Shown: positions 44,981-53,182 of the stretch, piece after piece | Layout of the letters: each line of letters starts with the position of its first letter | Position numbering within the stretch: the stretch's first letter is position 1 | NCBI GenBank assembly: GCA_963741625.1 | Contig: CAVUIT010000014.1 | Coordinates: 496,001-560,000 of the forward strand | Direction: 5' to 3' | Source: CAWBBA01 sp963741625 | GTDB lineage: Bacteria; Desulfobacterota; Desulfomonilia; Desulfomonilales; Desulfomonilaceae | DNA length: 64,000 bases | The notes under the pieces: model-generated | What the model saw: the letters and a program-made list of their open reading frames with translations, nothing else | Databases searched by the model: none | Told to the model about the DNA's origin: nothing | Program-made: the position numbers and the translations under genes

Positions 44981-45493
44981 CTATTTTGAAAGCCCCAGGT
45001 AGCCAAGGGCAATGGGACTGGTGCATGGAATGAATAGTAGCACTCCCCAAATTCCGGACTTTCCTCTCTCCCTGGCAATCCCCAAGCAGACCAAGAGCGT
45101 GGCGACGATGGCGACAATCAGAGTGAGAAGAAGCACAGCAAGAGGGAGCATTCCCCCAGTAGGTACGGCCGCCTCGAGCAAGGAGGCCGGGAGGACGATC
45201 ACCGGAAGGAGGAACAGCAAAAGCCACCAAATTGGTTTTCGAGCTATGTTCAGCGCCAGGATGATTTGGGCAATAGGGATGAACGCCAACCAAGGCAAGC
45301 TAGTGTTCGTCTTCCTGGCAATGAGAAAGAGCATGATCGCGGGAAACAAGTAGGAAAGGACGGAAATTATGAGCCCAATCACGCCGCCGCCTGCGGCCAT
45401 AGCAGCCAACATGTCCGGAGAAACCGGGATCGACGGGATGCCGGGAACGCCGAGGTCAACCCCTCCCGGTGGGGTGGCGGGCTTCATAGGCAT
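44981..45493 (-). CDS. Polytopic membrane domain (DUF5684-like), probably the C-terminal half of a split TPR protein
   Basis: A 170-residue hydrophobic protein with four or five helices (LIISVLSYLFPAIMLFLIA; WLAFIPIAQIILALNIA; WWLLLFLLPVIVLPASLL; LAVLLLTLIVAIVATLLVCLG) and an end, IPCTSPIALGYLG, typical of DUF5684-type proteins. Its ATG overlaps the stop of the TPR gene at 45484. The linker in front of this ATG, read in this frame, is KSLPEKKAGERPGLPKPG, a repeat of the KALPEKKAGE sequence in the preceding frame. So the two ORFs are most likely one gene with a one-base deletion near 45560. If it is real and separate, it is a translationally coupled membrane partner. Confidence 0.7.
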   Translation of the reverse strand: MPMKPATPPGGVDLGVPGIPSIPVSPDMLAAMAAGGGVIGLIISVLSYLFPAIMLFLIARKTNTSLPWLAFIPIAQIILALNIARKPIWWLLLFLLPVIVLPASLLEAAVPTGGMLPLAVLLLTLIVAIVATLLVCLGIARERGKSGIWGVLLFIPCTSPIALGYLGLSK

Positions 45494-46332
45494 GCCAGGT
45501 TTCGGGAGTCCGGGTCTTTCCCCGGCTTTCTTTTCAGGCAGGGACTTTTGGACCCCAGGGTACCTTCGCCAGCCTTCTTTTCAGGCAGCGCTTTTAGGAC
45601 TCCGGGTCTTTCTCCCGGTTTCTTTTCCGCGGCGGGCGGGGGGGGCGCCGGTTGAGTTGCGGCAGTTTTCTTCAAAGCCTCTATTTTGTCCAAAATCTGC
45701 TGTTTGTCAGCCGCATCCGGCTTTAATCTCAAGTAAGTCTCATATTCCCTAGCCGCAAGCCCGTCTTTTTTTTGAATCTCATTCATGAGCCCCATATTGT
45801 AATGGGCTTCGCCAAAGTTTTTATCCAATTCCGCGGCCTTACGATAGTCGGCAATGGCTTGCGGAATCGTATTCTTCTTCCTATATATCTCCCCGCGGTT
45901 GTTGTAGGCGTCCGCGTAATCAGGAGAGATCTCTATGGCCTTGTTGAAATCCGCCAAAGCCTGATCAAGTTGGCCCAGGTCTTCGTATGCCATTCCCCGC
46001 CAGTTGTAAGCCTCTGCGGATCGGGGATCCTTGGCGATCACTTCAGTGTAGATTTCTACAGCTTCTTTGAGCCTGCCTGCCTTTTGATTTTCCAATGCTT
46101 CTGTAAGGCCTTGGGGCAACTGAGCAAATACGGGCATGGCCGCGCAGGTAACAGAAACCACCGCAACCAGAATGGCTATTACTGCAATCAACCGACGGGA
46201 TTCAGAGCAGATATGCTTGGCGAAGTGAGCCGAATTTGCCCTATCGGGTCTTTGCTTGGCTGTTTGGACTTCAGTATTGACGGTTTCTCTAGTGAGCACA
46301 CGCGGACTTGCCATTGGCCTCGAGGTTTTCAT
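45484..46332 (-). CDS. TPR protein with signal anchor, frame lost at its C-terminal linker
   Basis: A 282-residue protein with a membrane anchor or signal peptide (residues 48-70, LIAVIAILVAVVSVTCAAM) and three or four TPR units (AVEIYTEVIAKDPRSAEAYNW; LADFNKAIEISPDYADAYNNR; YRKAAELDKNFGEAHYN), followed by a Pro/Ala-rich linker. The last 36 residues (GEGTLGSKSPCLKRK and on) look unlike the repeated PGVLKALPEKKAGE linker before them; reading one base over continues that repeat and runs into the DUF5684-like ORF. The likely native protein is therefore about 450 residues: periplasmic TPR plus membrane domain. Such proteins may scaffold envelope complexes; the role is unknown. Confidence 0.75.
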   Translation of the reverse strand: MKTSRPMASPRVLTRETVNTEVQTAKQRPDRANSAHFAKHICSESRRLIAVIAILVAVVSVTCAAMPVFAQLPQGLTEALENQKAGRLKEAVEIYTEVIAKDPRSAEAYNWRGMAYEDLGQLDQALADFNKAIEISPDYADAYNNRGEIYRKKNTIPQAIADYRKAAELDKNFGEAHYNMGLMNEIQKKDGLAAREYETYLRLKPDAADKQQILDKIEALKKTAATQPAPPPPAAEKKPGERPGVLKALPEKKAGEGTLGSKSPCLKRKPGKDPDSRNLACL

Positions 46333-46494
46333 GCCGGTCCCCAGTTCTGTCAGTAAAAAGTAGTAGATTCCTTGTCAGATGCGGCATTTGACTATTAACA
46401 CATTTCTGGATGCGGGTCAAGGTTTATTAGGGGCCATGTCATTGAAAAATAAGGTTTTTTATCCCATGCGCTTAGAAACTGGTTGGGAGAATCA

Positions 46495-47046
46495 TTACCG
46501 GCACATATGTGTGAAAAGTTTCTCCATGAGCATCTCCGGATCAGACTCCGCAACGAGCAGAGCGCGTGGAGCCTTTCCGGAAAGACTTACCAAATGCAGA
46601 AATTCATCAGAAAAACCGCCGGTCTTGGTCAGGATCCCAATCGCACAATTTGGACCCAGATCGTCGCACGCGATGGTGAACTCATTCAAGGTCCCCATTC
46701 CGCCACCCACAAAGACACAGGCATCCGCGCTCCTTATCAGGATCACGTTCCGCCCTTTGGTCCCCATGCCGGTAAAAAGGATGATGCGGCTCTCCACAGG
46801 GTATGCATAGGCCACCTCGTGGTCCTCTCGATTGGTCGCGGGAGAAATCCCTACGGTCAGTCCGCCCGATGAGTTGGCCCCCAGCACAGCGGCATAAGGG
46901 AATCCCGGACATGCCCCCGTCAACAGCACTGCTCCTCTGGCCGCTACTGCTTCACCGATCCTCACAGCTTTCCCCCAACTGGATGATGCATCAGAAGTTG
47001 AGGCCGAACCCAGGACTGCCACTTTGAATACTCGGTCCGATTCCAT
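46495..47046 (-). CDS. LOG-family (lysine decarboxylase-like, TIGR00725-type) protein
   Basis: A 183-residue Rossmann-type protein of the LOG/TIGR00725 group. Features are AVLGSASTSD at the N terminus, LLTGACPGFPYAAVLGA, and the nucleotide-binding GGGMGTLNEFTIAC motif near residue 120. Relatives hydrolyse cytokinin-like nucleotide ribosides or bind nucleotides in unknown reactions; annotation as lysine decarboxylase is historic. Start ATG at 47046 with AGAGGA about nine bases upstream; a TTG two codons earlier is an alternative. It stands alone between the TPR gene and the hairpin-containing spacer. Confidence 0.8.
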   Translation of the reverse strand: MESDRVFKVAVLGSASTSDASSSWGKAVRIGEAVAARGAVLLTGACPGFPYAAVLGANSSGGLTVGISPATNREDHEVAYAYPVESRIILFTGMGTKGRNVILIRSADACVFVGGGMGTLNEFTIACDDLGPNCAIGILTKTGGFSDEFLHLVSLSGKAPRALLVAESDPEMLMEKLFTHMCR

Positions 47047-47459
47047 AATCAAAATCCTCTCACAGTTACTCCAAAAGACTTAGCACGCGCTTCCCCAAGT
47101 TCGGCGACGTATTTCGGGCAGCTTTAGTGGGACAGGCATCTTGCCTGTCTATCAAGAAATGACAGGCAAGATGCCTGTCCCACCAATATCGTGTCTCGAA
47201 TCCCTTTTCAGCGTCTCCAGTCCAAAGATATGTTACCTGAATTACGAATTGGACCACTTAGCGAGTGTAACCTTTCAGTCCACCGGGAACAAGGCGCGCA
47301 AGACCAGAAAGCCTGATCTGTTGCCGAGCATGTGAGCAGCCACTCCAGACCACCACAACTGTAGAGGTTTTGCCTAGGTGGAAAGACTGGCTTGACAGCT
47401 TTCTGACAAAGGGATAAGTTTTCCGAGTTCAATTTAGACTAGGCGACGTTTGTCTCTTC
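47047..47459. other. Intergenic region before glmU
   Basis: About 410 bases between divergent genes. The hairpin element at 47127-47183 and its flanks cover the first half (about 47080-47200). The remainder has no recognised gene and no strong promoter. Confidence 0.5.
47127..47183. repeat. Dispersed hairpin element, copy 3
   Basis: A perfect 23 bp inverted repeat, GTGGGACAGGCATCTTGCCT and onward, mirrored at 47161-47183 with an 11-base loop. The core differs from copies 1 and 2 by compensated changes (ACAGGC for ACCGGC on both arms), which keeps the stem perfect. The upstream flank CAAGTTCGGCGACGTATTTC matches copy 2. Confidence 0.85.
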
Positions 47460-48851
47460 ATGGAAGAATTTGCTGCTCTAATATTAGCCGCTGGTAAAGG
47501 GACGCGCATGAAATCCGGGGTGCCCAAGGTCCTGCACCATGTGGCGGGCAGCCCGATGATTTCCTATGTTGTGGATGCAGTCCGCTCGGGGGGCTTCCAA
47601 GAAATCGTAATTGTTGTGGGCCATGAATCCGCTGAAGTGAGAAAGGTCGCCCAAGTGCCTGGAGTCAAATTTGCCTTGCAGGAACCGCAACTGGGCACGG
47701 GGCATGCAGTGGCGGCCGCCCGGGAATTGTTCAGGGGCTTTTCCGGTGACATCCTGATCCTGTGTGGAGACATTCCGCTTCTTCAATCCAAAACCATAAA
47801 GGAATTCATTCGGTTCCATCAGAACAACAATAGCAGGCTCACCGTGATGACCACTTATCCCGAGAACCCGGCAGGATACGGGAGAATCGTCAGGACAGAA
47901 GGTGGGAGAGTCGCCGGCATTGTCGAAGAAAGGGATGCCAGTGAGGCGGAAAAGGCCATCATGGAAATCAACACCGGCGTGTACCTTGCAAATGCCGAAT
48001 TGCTCTATTCACTGGTGAGCAAGCTGGGGGCAGATAACTCTCAGGGAGAGTATTACCTGACCGACATCGTAAGCGAGGCTGCGAAAGAATCAATCCCGGT
48101 CCATGCCTTTGTGCTGCCGGATGCTCAGGAAGCAACCGGAATCAACACTCGTTCTGATTTGGCCCGCGTTTCCACAATAGTATGGAATCGTCTCCGGGAA
48201 GAATTGATGGGCTCAGGGGTCACTCTTCTAGATCCTTCCTCGGCTTATGTTGACTCGCAGGTTAGAATCGGGACCGACACTGTGATTCACCCCGGTGTGT
48301 CCATCTCCGGCCGTACCGAGATCGGGAACGATTGCGTCATCGAATCCGGCGTCTATATTATGGACAGCAAGCTGGGAGACGGCGTGAAAATTTTGCAGGG
48401 ATCCCGACTTGACAGGGCAAGAGTAGACGCGGGGACTACGGTGGGACCAATGGCCAATCTCAGGCCGGAAGCCCAAATCGGAAAAAATGCACGGATCGGC
48501 AACTTCGTGGAGGTCAAGAAAACCATTGTAGGAGATGGCTCAAAAGCCGCGCACCTCAGCTATCTTGGCGACAGCCAAATAGGTGTTGATGTGAACATCG
48601 GATGCGGTACCATTACCTGCAATTATGACGGCAAGACGAAGCATCCCACCATTATTCGCGATAGATGCTTCATAGGTTCGGATGTCCAGTTTGTTGCCCC
48701 TGTCGAGATAGGAGAAGGAAGCGTTGTAGGCGCGGGGAGCACGATCACTCGAAACGTGCCTCCGAGAAGCCTTGCCGTTTCCAGAGCCAAGCAAAAGAAC
48801 TTCCCCTTGAGGAAGGGGCAGGGGCCGTCTGATGAAGATCGGAAACCTTGA
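47460..48851 (+). CDS. glmU: Bifunctional N-acetylglucosamine-1-phosphate uridyltransferase/glucosamine-1-phosphate acetyltransferase
   Basis: GlmU acetylates glucosamine-1-phosphate and then makes UDP-GlcNAc for peptidoglycan and lipopolysaccharide. 463 residues, standard length. The N-terminal pyrophosphorylase domain has LAAGKGTRMKSGVPKVLH, LGTGHAV and GDIPLL. The C-terminal domain is a left-handed beta-helix of hexapeptide repeats (residues 250-440; GTDTVIHPGVSI, IGNDCVIESGVYI, SYLGDSQIG, GCGTITCNYDG, IGEGSVVGAGSTI). Start ATG at 47460 with a weak ribosome site. It overlaps dusB by 20 bases, so the two are co-transcribed. Confidence 0.96.
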   Translation: MEEFAALILAAGKGTRMKSGVPKVLHHVAGSPMISYVVDAVRSGGFQEIVIVVGHESAEVRKVAQVPGVKFALQEPQLGTGHAVAAARELFRGFSGDILILCGDIPLLQSKTIKEFIRFHQNNNSRLTVMTTYPENPAGYGRIVRTEGGRVAGIVEERDASEAEKAIMEINTGVYLANAELLYSLVSKLGADNSQGEYYLTDIVSEAAKESIPVHAFVLPDAQEATGINTRSDLARVSTIVWNRLREELMGSGVTLLDPSSAYVDSQVRIGTDTVIHPGVSISGRTEIGNDCVIESGVYIMDSKLGDGVKILQGSRLDRARVDAGTTVGPMANLRPEAQIGKNARIGNFVEVKKTIVGDGSKAAHLSYLGDSQIGVDVNIGCGTITCNYDGKTKHPTIIRDRCFIGSDVQFVAPVEIGEGSVVGAGSTITRNVPPRSLAVSRAKQKNFPLRKGQGPSDEDRKP

Positions 48852-49797
48852 ACTTGCGGGAAACGTTTTTCTGGCGCCAATGGCCGGGATTACTGATGCC
48901 CCTTTTCGCAAGATAGTCCAGCAGTTCGGGGTGTCTGCCGTCTGGACTGAGATGCTCAGCGCGGACGGCGTCACAAAGGCCCGTGGTACCTTTCGTACCA
49001 TGGAAGTTAGTGACCGGGAGGTCCCTACAGTCTTTCAAATCGTCGGGACTGATCCAGGGGTAATGGCCGAAGCGGCCAAGCGGATTCAAGACCTGGGGGC
49101 TGCGGCGGTAGACGTGAATATGGGTTGTCCTGCAAGAAAGGTCGTGAACCGAGGCGCCGGAGCGGCCTTAATGAGGAATCTCGCGCTTGCAGGCCGGATT
49201 GTGGCTGCGATGCGGCAGGCATTGACTGTGCCTCTCACGGTCAAGATCAGATCGGGGTGGGACGAAGAGAACCGGAATGCCGCGGCTATGGCACGCGTGA
49301 TAGAGACCGAAGGTGCGAACGCTCTGATTGTGCACTCTCGCAGTCGATCCAGAGTTCATTCCGGGCCTCCGTCTTTGGATGTGCTGGAAGAGGTCAAGCG
49401 GTCAGTTCACATACCGGTAATAGGTAATGGCGGAATCCGGGAGGTGGAAGACGCTGTGACCATGGTGGCCAGTACCGGATGTGACGGTGTTATGATAGGA
49501 AGGGGGGCAATCGGAAGGCCGTGGCTGCCAGGCTGGATTCTCGAACGATCCAACCACGGTGCCGGGATTCCTGATCGTCCGTCGACGTTTTTTGATGTGA
49601 TCCGGGAGCACTTGGGGTACATGCTGGAATGGTGGGATCGCCGCACTGCAGTCCACCGCATGCGCAAGCATTTGGCGTGCTACTCAAAAGGGTTTGCGGA
49701 TGGGGCCGAGTTTCGGCGCATAGCCCTCACCCAGGAAGATCCCGACGTGCTCATGCATCTCGTGGAGAAGTTTTTCGGGAAAGCTGCCATCTCATGA
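48832..49797 (+). CDS. dusB: tRNA-dihydrouridine synthase, DusB type
   Basis: FMN-dependent tRNA dihydrouridine synthase, 321 residues, which reduces specific uridines in tRNA. The barrel opens with LAPMAGITDAPFRKI, has QIVGTDPGVM, the catalytic Cys99 in NMGCPARKV, NRGAGAALM, VKIRSGW, HSRSRSRVHSG and GNGGIRE, GCDGVMIGRGAIGRPW. It overlaps glmU by 20 bases and its stop overlaps the start of the Fis-type gene (ATGA). The dusB-fis order is the same as in E. coli and supports the DusB assignment. Confidence 0.93.
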   Translation: MKIGNLELAGNVFLAPMAGITDAPFRKIVQQFGVSAVWTEMLSADGVTKARGTFRTMEVSDREVPTVFQIVGTDPGVMAEAAKRIQDLGAAAVDVNMGCPARKVVNRGAGAALMRNLALAGRIVAAMRQALTVPLTVKIRSGWDEENRNAAAMARVIETEGANALIVHSRSRSRVHSGPPSLDVLEEVKRSVHIPVIGNGGIREVEDAVTMVASTGCDGVMIGRGAIGRPWLPGWILERSNHGAGIPDRPSTFFDVIREHLGYMLEWWDRRTAVHRMRKHLACYSKGFADGAEFRRIALTQEDPDVLMHLVEKFFGKAAIS

Positions 49798-50123
49798 CAA
49801 CGGAAAAAACTGAAAAGGCCCTGGATCCGGAAATGCAGGAGAAGCCCCGGAGAGCCGGCAAGGCCAAGACGGTGCTCAAAACCAATATCGCTGACTCTAT
49901 TGATATGTTGGTTGAATACCTTGTGGACAACAACGTGAAAGGAATTCATCCTCTCATAATGGGGGAAGTCGAGAAGCGTCTGATCATTAAGGTGCTTGAG
50001 CGGAGCCGTGGAAACAAACTGAGGGCCGCCAAATGGCTTGGAATGAGTCGAAACACCTTTCACCGGAAGATCCAGAAGCTGGTTGATTCGCGTAGCCACG
50101 AGAAGGGGGAGCCGGAATCCTGA
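49794..50123 (+). CDS. Fis-type helix-turn-helix DNA-binding protein
   Basis: A 109-residue protein. The C-terminal third (residues 70-100) is a Fis-type HTH_8 motif: EKRLIIKVLERSRGNKLRAA followed by AKWLGMSRNTFHRKIQKL. The first 35 residues are charged and disordered. Proteins of this type bend DNA or act as regulators; the same fold ends many NtrC-type activators. The ATG at 49794 overlaps the dusB stop (ATGA), so translation is coupled, as in enteric dusB-fis. A longer ORF from 49629 merely overlaps dusB in another frame. The length is close to true Fis (98 residues), but a full Fis N-terminal arm is not evident. Confidence 0.85.
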   Translation: MTTEKTEKALDPEMQEKPRRAGKAKTVLKTNIADSIDMLVEYLVDNNVKGIHPLIMGEVEKRLIIKVLERSRGNKLRAAKWLGMSRNTFHRKIQKLVDSRSHEKGEPES

Positions 50124-50307
50124 GAGTCCGCTTACTGTCCGGACATTGAATTTGCCGGTCAGTCGTTTGTGATGCGGCTGATATACACTTTGACGATGCC
50201 TGCAAAACTTTTCGCACTGGTTTTTTGTATGGGAAAATCCGGCGAATCAAACCTGAAATTAAAGGTTTGTATCTAATAACAGGCCCCGAGCCTGTTCAAG
50301 ATACTTC

Positions 50308-50335
50308 TTGACACCTCGTCCTAAAGAAATATAAT
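50308..50335 (+). promoter_or_regulatory. Near-perfect sigma70 promoter for zapB-zapA-6S RNA
   Basis: TTGACA (50308-50313), a 16-base spacer and TATAAT (50330-50335); both hexamers are exact consensus. The start would be near 50342, about 30 bases before the first gene. The spacer is one base short of optimum. It probably drives the zap genes and the 6S RNA. Confidence 0.8.
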
Positions 50336-50371
50336 TAAAGCGGTTCTCAAAAAATCTCCATGGAGTTCCCT

Positions 50372-50593
50372 ATGAATGCCGATAAGCTTGCTCTTCTCGA
50401 AGAGAAGATCATGCATTTAATAGAGCAAAACGATCAGTCCAAGAGAGAACAGGAACGGTTTAGCAGGGAATTGGAGAAGAGAGATAAGCGAATCGGCGAG
50501 TTGGATCGCACTCTGAAGAAGATCCAAAAGGATCACAAATCGGCCAAAGGCAAACTGGACAGAATTATCGAGAAGCTGGAGGCATTCACCTGA
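50372..50593 (+). CDS. zapB: ZapB-like coiled-coil cell-division protein
   Basis: A 73-residue protein that is almost entirely coiled coil: heptads of Leu/Ile alternate with charged residues throughout (KLALLEEKIMHLIEQ; REQERFSRELEKRD; GELDRTLKKIQKDH). The size and position immediately before zapA fit the Z-ring-associated ZapB. Identity rests on these two facts more than on sequence motifs, which coiled coils lack. I chose the ATG at 50372 over 50360, since the first gives the usual short N terminus; the choice is not critical. The stop at 50593 is nine bases before zapA. A sigma70 promoter precedes it. Confidence 0.7.
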   Translation: MNADKLALLEEKIMHLIEQNDQSKREQERFSRELEKRDKRIGELDRTLKKIQKDHKSAKGKLDRIIEKLEAFT

Positions 50594-50601
50594 AAGACCC
50601 T

Positions 50602-50922
50602 GTGGTCGGGGATGCTTTGGATTACCGGAACAACTCTGAGGAGCTGACCGAAGCCGTTAAGGTACGATTATTCGGTCGAGAGTACAGCATACGAGGCCAC
50701 GGAAACAAGAAATATATTGAAACGCTGGCGGATTTCATCAAAGAGAGAGCAGATGAAATCGAGAGCCGCGCGACTGTGGTATCAACTCTGGATTTGGCAA
50801 TCTTAACACTGTTGAACATCACAGACGAGATGTTCCAGAGCAAGCAGGTCAAGGAGCAGACCATAAGAGAACTGGAGGAAAAGACCGAACGGCTTCTGAA
50901 AGCCATAGATCGGGTCGTTTAA
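50602..50922 (+). CDS. zapA: Cell division protein ZapA
   Basis: ZapA promotes bundling of FtsZ filaments at midcell. The 106-residue protein has the N-terminal globular domain KVRLFGREYSIRG with the following KKYIETLADFIKERADEI, and then the long C-terminal coiled coil (SKQVKEQTIRELEEKTERLL). The globular domain is distinctive of ZapA. It starts with GTG at 50602, with nine bases separating it from zapB. The 6S RNA follows immediately, as in gammaproteobacteria, where ssrS is the next gene after zapA. Confidence 0.9.
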   Translation: MVGDALDYRNNSEELTEAVKVRLFGREYSIRGHGNKKYIETLADFIKERADEIESRATVVSTLDLAILTLLNITDEMFQSKQVKEQTIRELEEKTERLLKAIDRVV

Positions 50923-50924
50923 TG

Positions 50925-51110
50925 TGTGAGTAGTCCCCTGCGCAGTGCGTGATGGACGGCAATTTTTTGAGCCAACACTCAAAAAATGGGAACCGCCCCC
51001 GGCTGTGGTGAGCATGCCTGCCTTGAAGCAGGAAGCCTGAAGCAGTCGTTAGGGTCCCACCTGGGTAACCAGGTTCAAAAGTTCTGTCCGCACGGCTGAT
51101 CGCGGGGGAT
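50925..51110 (+). ncRNA. ssrS: 6S RNA
   Basis: 6S RNA binds RNA polymerase-sigma70 and mimics an open promoter. The stretch after zapA has the order of conserved 6S blocks: AGTCCCC near the 5-prime side (50930-50937), GGTGAGCATGCCTG in the middle (51007 on), GAAGCCTGAAGC, and a CCCACCTGGGTAACCAGGTT hairpin near the 3-prime side. An additional perfect stem-loop, ATTTTTTGAG against CTCAAAAAAT, lies at 50960-50985. The location directly behind zapA is the classical ssrS position. The ends are approximate; the closing stem was not resolved by hand. It would be processed from the zap transcript. Confidence 0.8.
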
Positions 51111-51332
51111 TCCTGCCAATAGCCTGATCGCTCGTTTCTTTTCGCCTAACAACCGGGATGTGGGCGGCAGCCTCTGGATGGCCATTCGGAGGAGTATATA
51201 TATACGATATCATGTGGGTAATCGGCACGCGATGTATACTTCTTACCCTTAATCCATTCTTCCGAGATTCGACATCCTTTCCTGCTCTGTCTGCATAAGC
51301 ATCCCGTCATATTCATAAAATGGGAGTGGGCT

Positions 51333-52892
51333 GTGGAATTGATTTCCTTTTTGATTCCTGCCCTTGTCGCTGTAATGATGGGGGCTGCTGGATATGCCGC
51401 AGCCAGAATCCTCGACAAGAGCCGGGGCCGGTCAGCCAAATCAGAAGCGGATGAATTCATCAAGACCGCAAAGAAAGAGGCTGAAACAATAAAAAAAGAG
51501 GCCCTTCTTCAGGCCAAAGACAAACTCTTTCAATCCCGAGCTGATCTTGAGCACGAAATAAAAGAGCGACGCGCTGAGCTGTCGGCTCGAGAGTCCCGTC
51601 TCCTGAAAAAGGAAGAGAATCTTGAGAGAAAGACCTCACAACTCGAATCTAAAGAAAGTGCCTTAGCTAAACATGAGAAGGAAATAGATTCAGGTTTCAA
51701 GAAAGCCAAAGAAAAAGAACTTGAGGTGGATAAGCTCGTCAGGAAGCAGCTCGAGAAGTTAGAACAGCTGGCTGGTCTCTCGACCGGTGAAGCCAAAGAG
51801 ATGCTTCTGCAGAAGGTCAGCGACGAGACACGAATGGAAAGTGCGAGGATTATAAGGCAAATAGAGGAAGAGACTCACACCCAGGCCGACAAAAAAGCTA
51901 AGGAAATCATTTCTACGGCCGTCGGAAGGTATGCAGCGGACTACGTGGCTGAACGCACGGTTTCAGTCGTAAACCTGCCCAGCGAGGAGATGAAAGGGCG
52001 AATTATCGGACGAGAAGGCCGTAATATTCGAGCCATAGAAGCTGCTACGGGCATAGACCTCATAATTGACGACACTCCCGAAGCGGTCATCCTTTCGGGT
52101 TACAATTCCATCCGGCGTGAAGTGGCCAGAATAGCCCTTGAAAGACTCATCAGCGACGGTAGAATTCACCCCGCCCGAATCGAGGAAGTAGTAAAAAAGG
52201 TCACACAAGAAATGGAGGAGACCATCGTTGAGGCCGGCCAGCAAGCCAGTTTCGATGTAGGAGTTCACGGGATCAATGCCGAATTGATAAGGCTGGTGGG
52301 CAAACTCAAGTACAGGACGTCCTTCGCTCAAAACGTTTACCAGCATTCCATCGAGGTAGCGTTCCTATGCGGCATTATGGCCGCGGAACTCGGACTGAAC
52401 CCCAAGAAGGCAAAACGCGCCGGGCTTCTTCATGACATAGGCAAAGCCATAGATCACGAGGTGGAGGGGGCGCATGCCATCATAGGCGCGGACATAGCTC
52501 GGCGCCACGGCGAGTCACCCCTGATTGTCAATGCAATTGCCGCTCATCACGGCGATGAAGACCCCACAAGCACTCTGGCGGTGCTGGTTCAGGCCGCTGA
52601 TACGTTGTCCGCGGCCAGACCAGGCGCGCGGCGTGAGATGTTGGAAAATTACGTCAAACGTCTGGAAGACCTCGAACGAATAGCCGATTCCTTTAAAGGC
52701 GTGAGCAAGTCCTTCGCCATACAAGCTGGGAGAGAAATTCGCATCATAGTGGAGAATTCGAATATTGGAGACGAAGGGCTCACCCTTTTGGCCCGGGACA
52801 TACGAAAGAAGATCGAAAAAGAACTCTCTTATCCAGGTCAGATAAAGATAGTGGTTATACGGGAAGCACGGGCTGTCGATTACGCTCGATAA
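51333..52892 (+). CDS. rny: Ribonuclease Y
   Basis: RNase Y starts mRNA decay by endonucleolytic cutting. The 519-residue protein has an N-terminal membrane anchor (residues 2-27), a long coiled coil (about 35-205), a KH RNA-binding domain (about 210-270; GRIIGREGRNIRAIEAATG) and an HD domain (about 330-430; HDIGKAIDHE with the metal-binding His-Asp). Start GTG at 51333 with GGGAG upstream. The order zapA-ssrS-rny is known in deltaproteobacteria-like genomes. Intact. Confidence 0.95.
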   Translation: MELISFLIPALVAVMMGAAGYAAARILDKSRGRSAKSEADEFIKTAKKEAETIKKEALLQAKDKLFQSRADLEHEIKERRAELSARESRLLKKEENLERKTSQLESKESALAKHEKEIDSGFKKAKEKELEVDKLVRKQLEKLEQLAGLSTGEAKEMLLQKVSDETRMESARIIRQIEEETHTQADKKAKEIISTAVGRYAADYVAERTVSVVNLPSEEMKGRIIGREGRNIRAIEAATGIDLIIDDTPEAVILSGYNSIRREVARIALERLISDGRIHPARIEEVVKKVTQEMEETIVEAGQQASFDVGVHGINAELIRLVGKLKYRTSFAQNVYQHSIEVAFLCGIMAAELGLNPKKAKRAGLLHDIGKAIDHEVEGAHAIIGADIARRHGESPLIVNAIAAHHGDEDPTSTLAVLVQAADTLSAARPGARREMLENYVKRLEDLERIADSFKGVSKSFAIQAGREIRIIVENSNIGDEGLTLLARDIRKKIEKELSYPGQIKIVVIREARAVDYAR

Positions 52893-53016
52893 TAGAGGGG
52901 ATCGGTAAGGTGAAGAACTGTGCGCGCGTGGCTTCGAGGCCGATCAGGTCTCGTAGGGACCAATGAAGGTAGCCTGGCGATCCAGATATAGTCTCAACCA
53001 TTACAACGTAGCTCTG

Positions 53017-53075
53017 GTAGGGGCGCACCCGCGTGTGCGCCCAAAAAGCGGGCAGACACGCAGGTCTGCCCCTAC
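53017..53075. repeat. Tandem hairpin repeat after rny
   Basis: GTAGGGGCGCACCCGCGTGT and onward forms one hairpin with GTGTGCGCCC; GGCAGACACGCAGGTCTGCC forms a second; the outer GTAGGGG and CCCCTAC also pair. The double structure is the same as in the 5164-5229 repeat. The rest of 52893-53182 is empty. Confidence 0.75.
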
Positions 53076-53182
53076 CAACTTTCTCTGCAATCACGGCAGC
53101 GGAGCAAGATAGACTATCTGTTTGGATAAGGTTACCCTCTGCGTACCGTTAGATGCTCTTGAGGTTTTCCCACCACTTCTCA

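Noticed and set aside
1780..53075. CRISPR array interpretation of the palindromic repeats
   Set aside because: The copies are tens of kilobases apart with no regular spacers and no cas genes.
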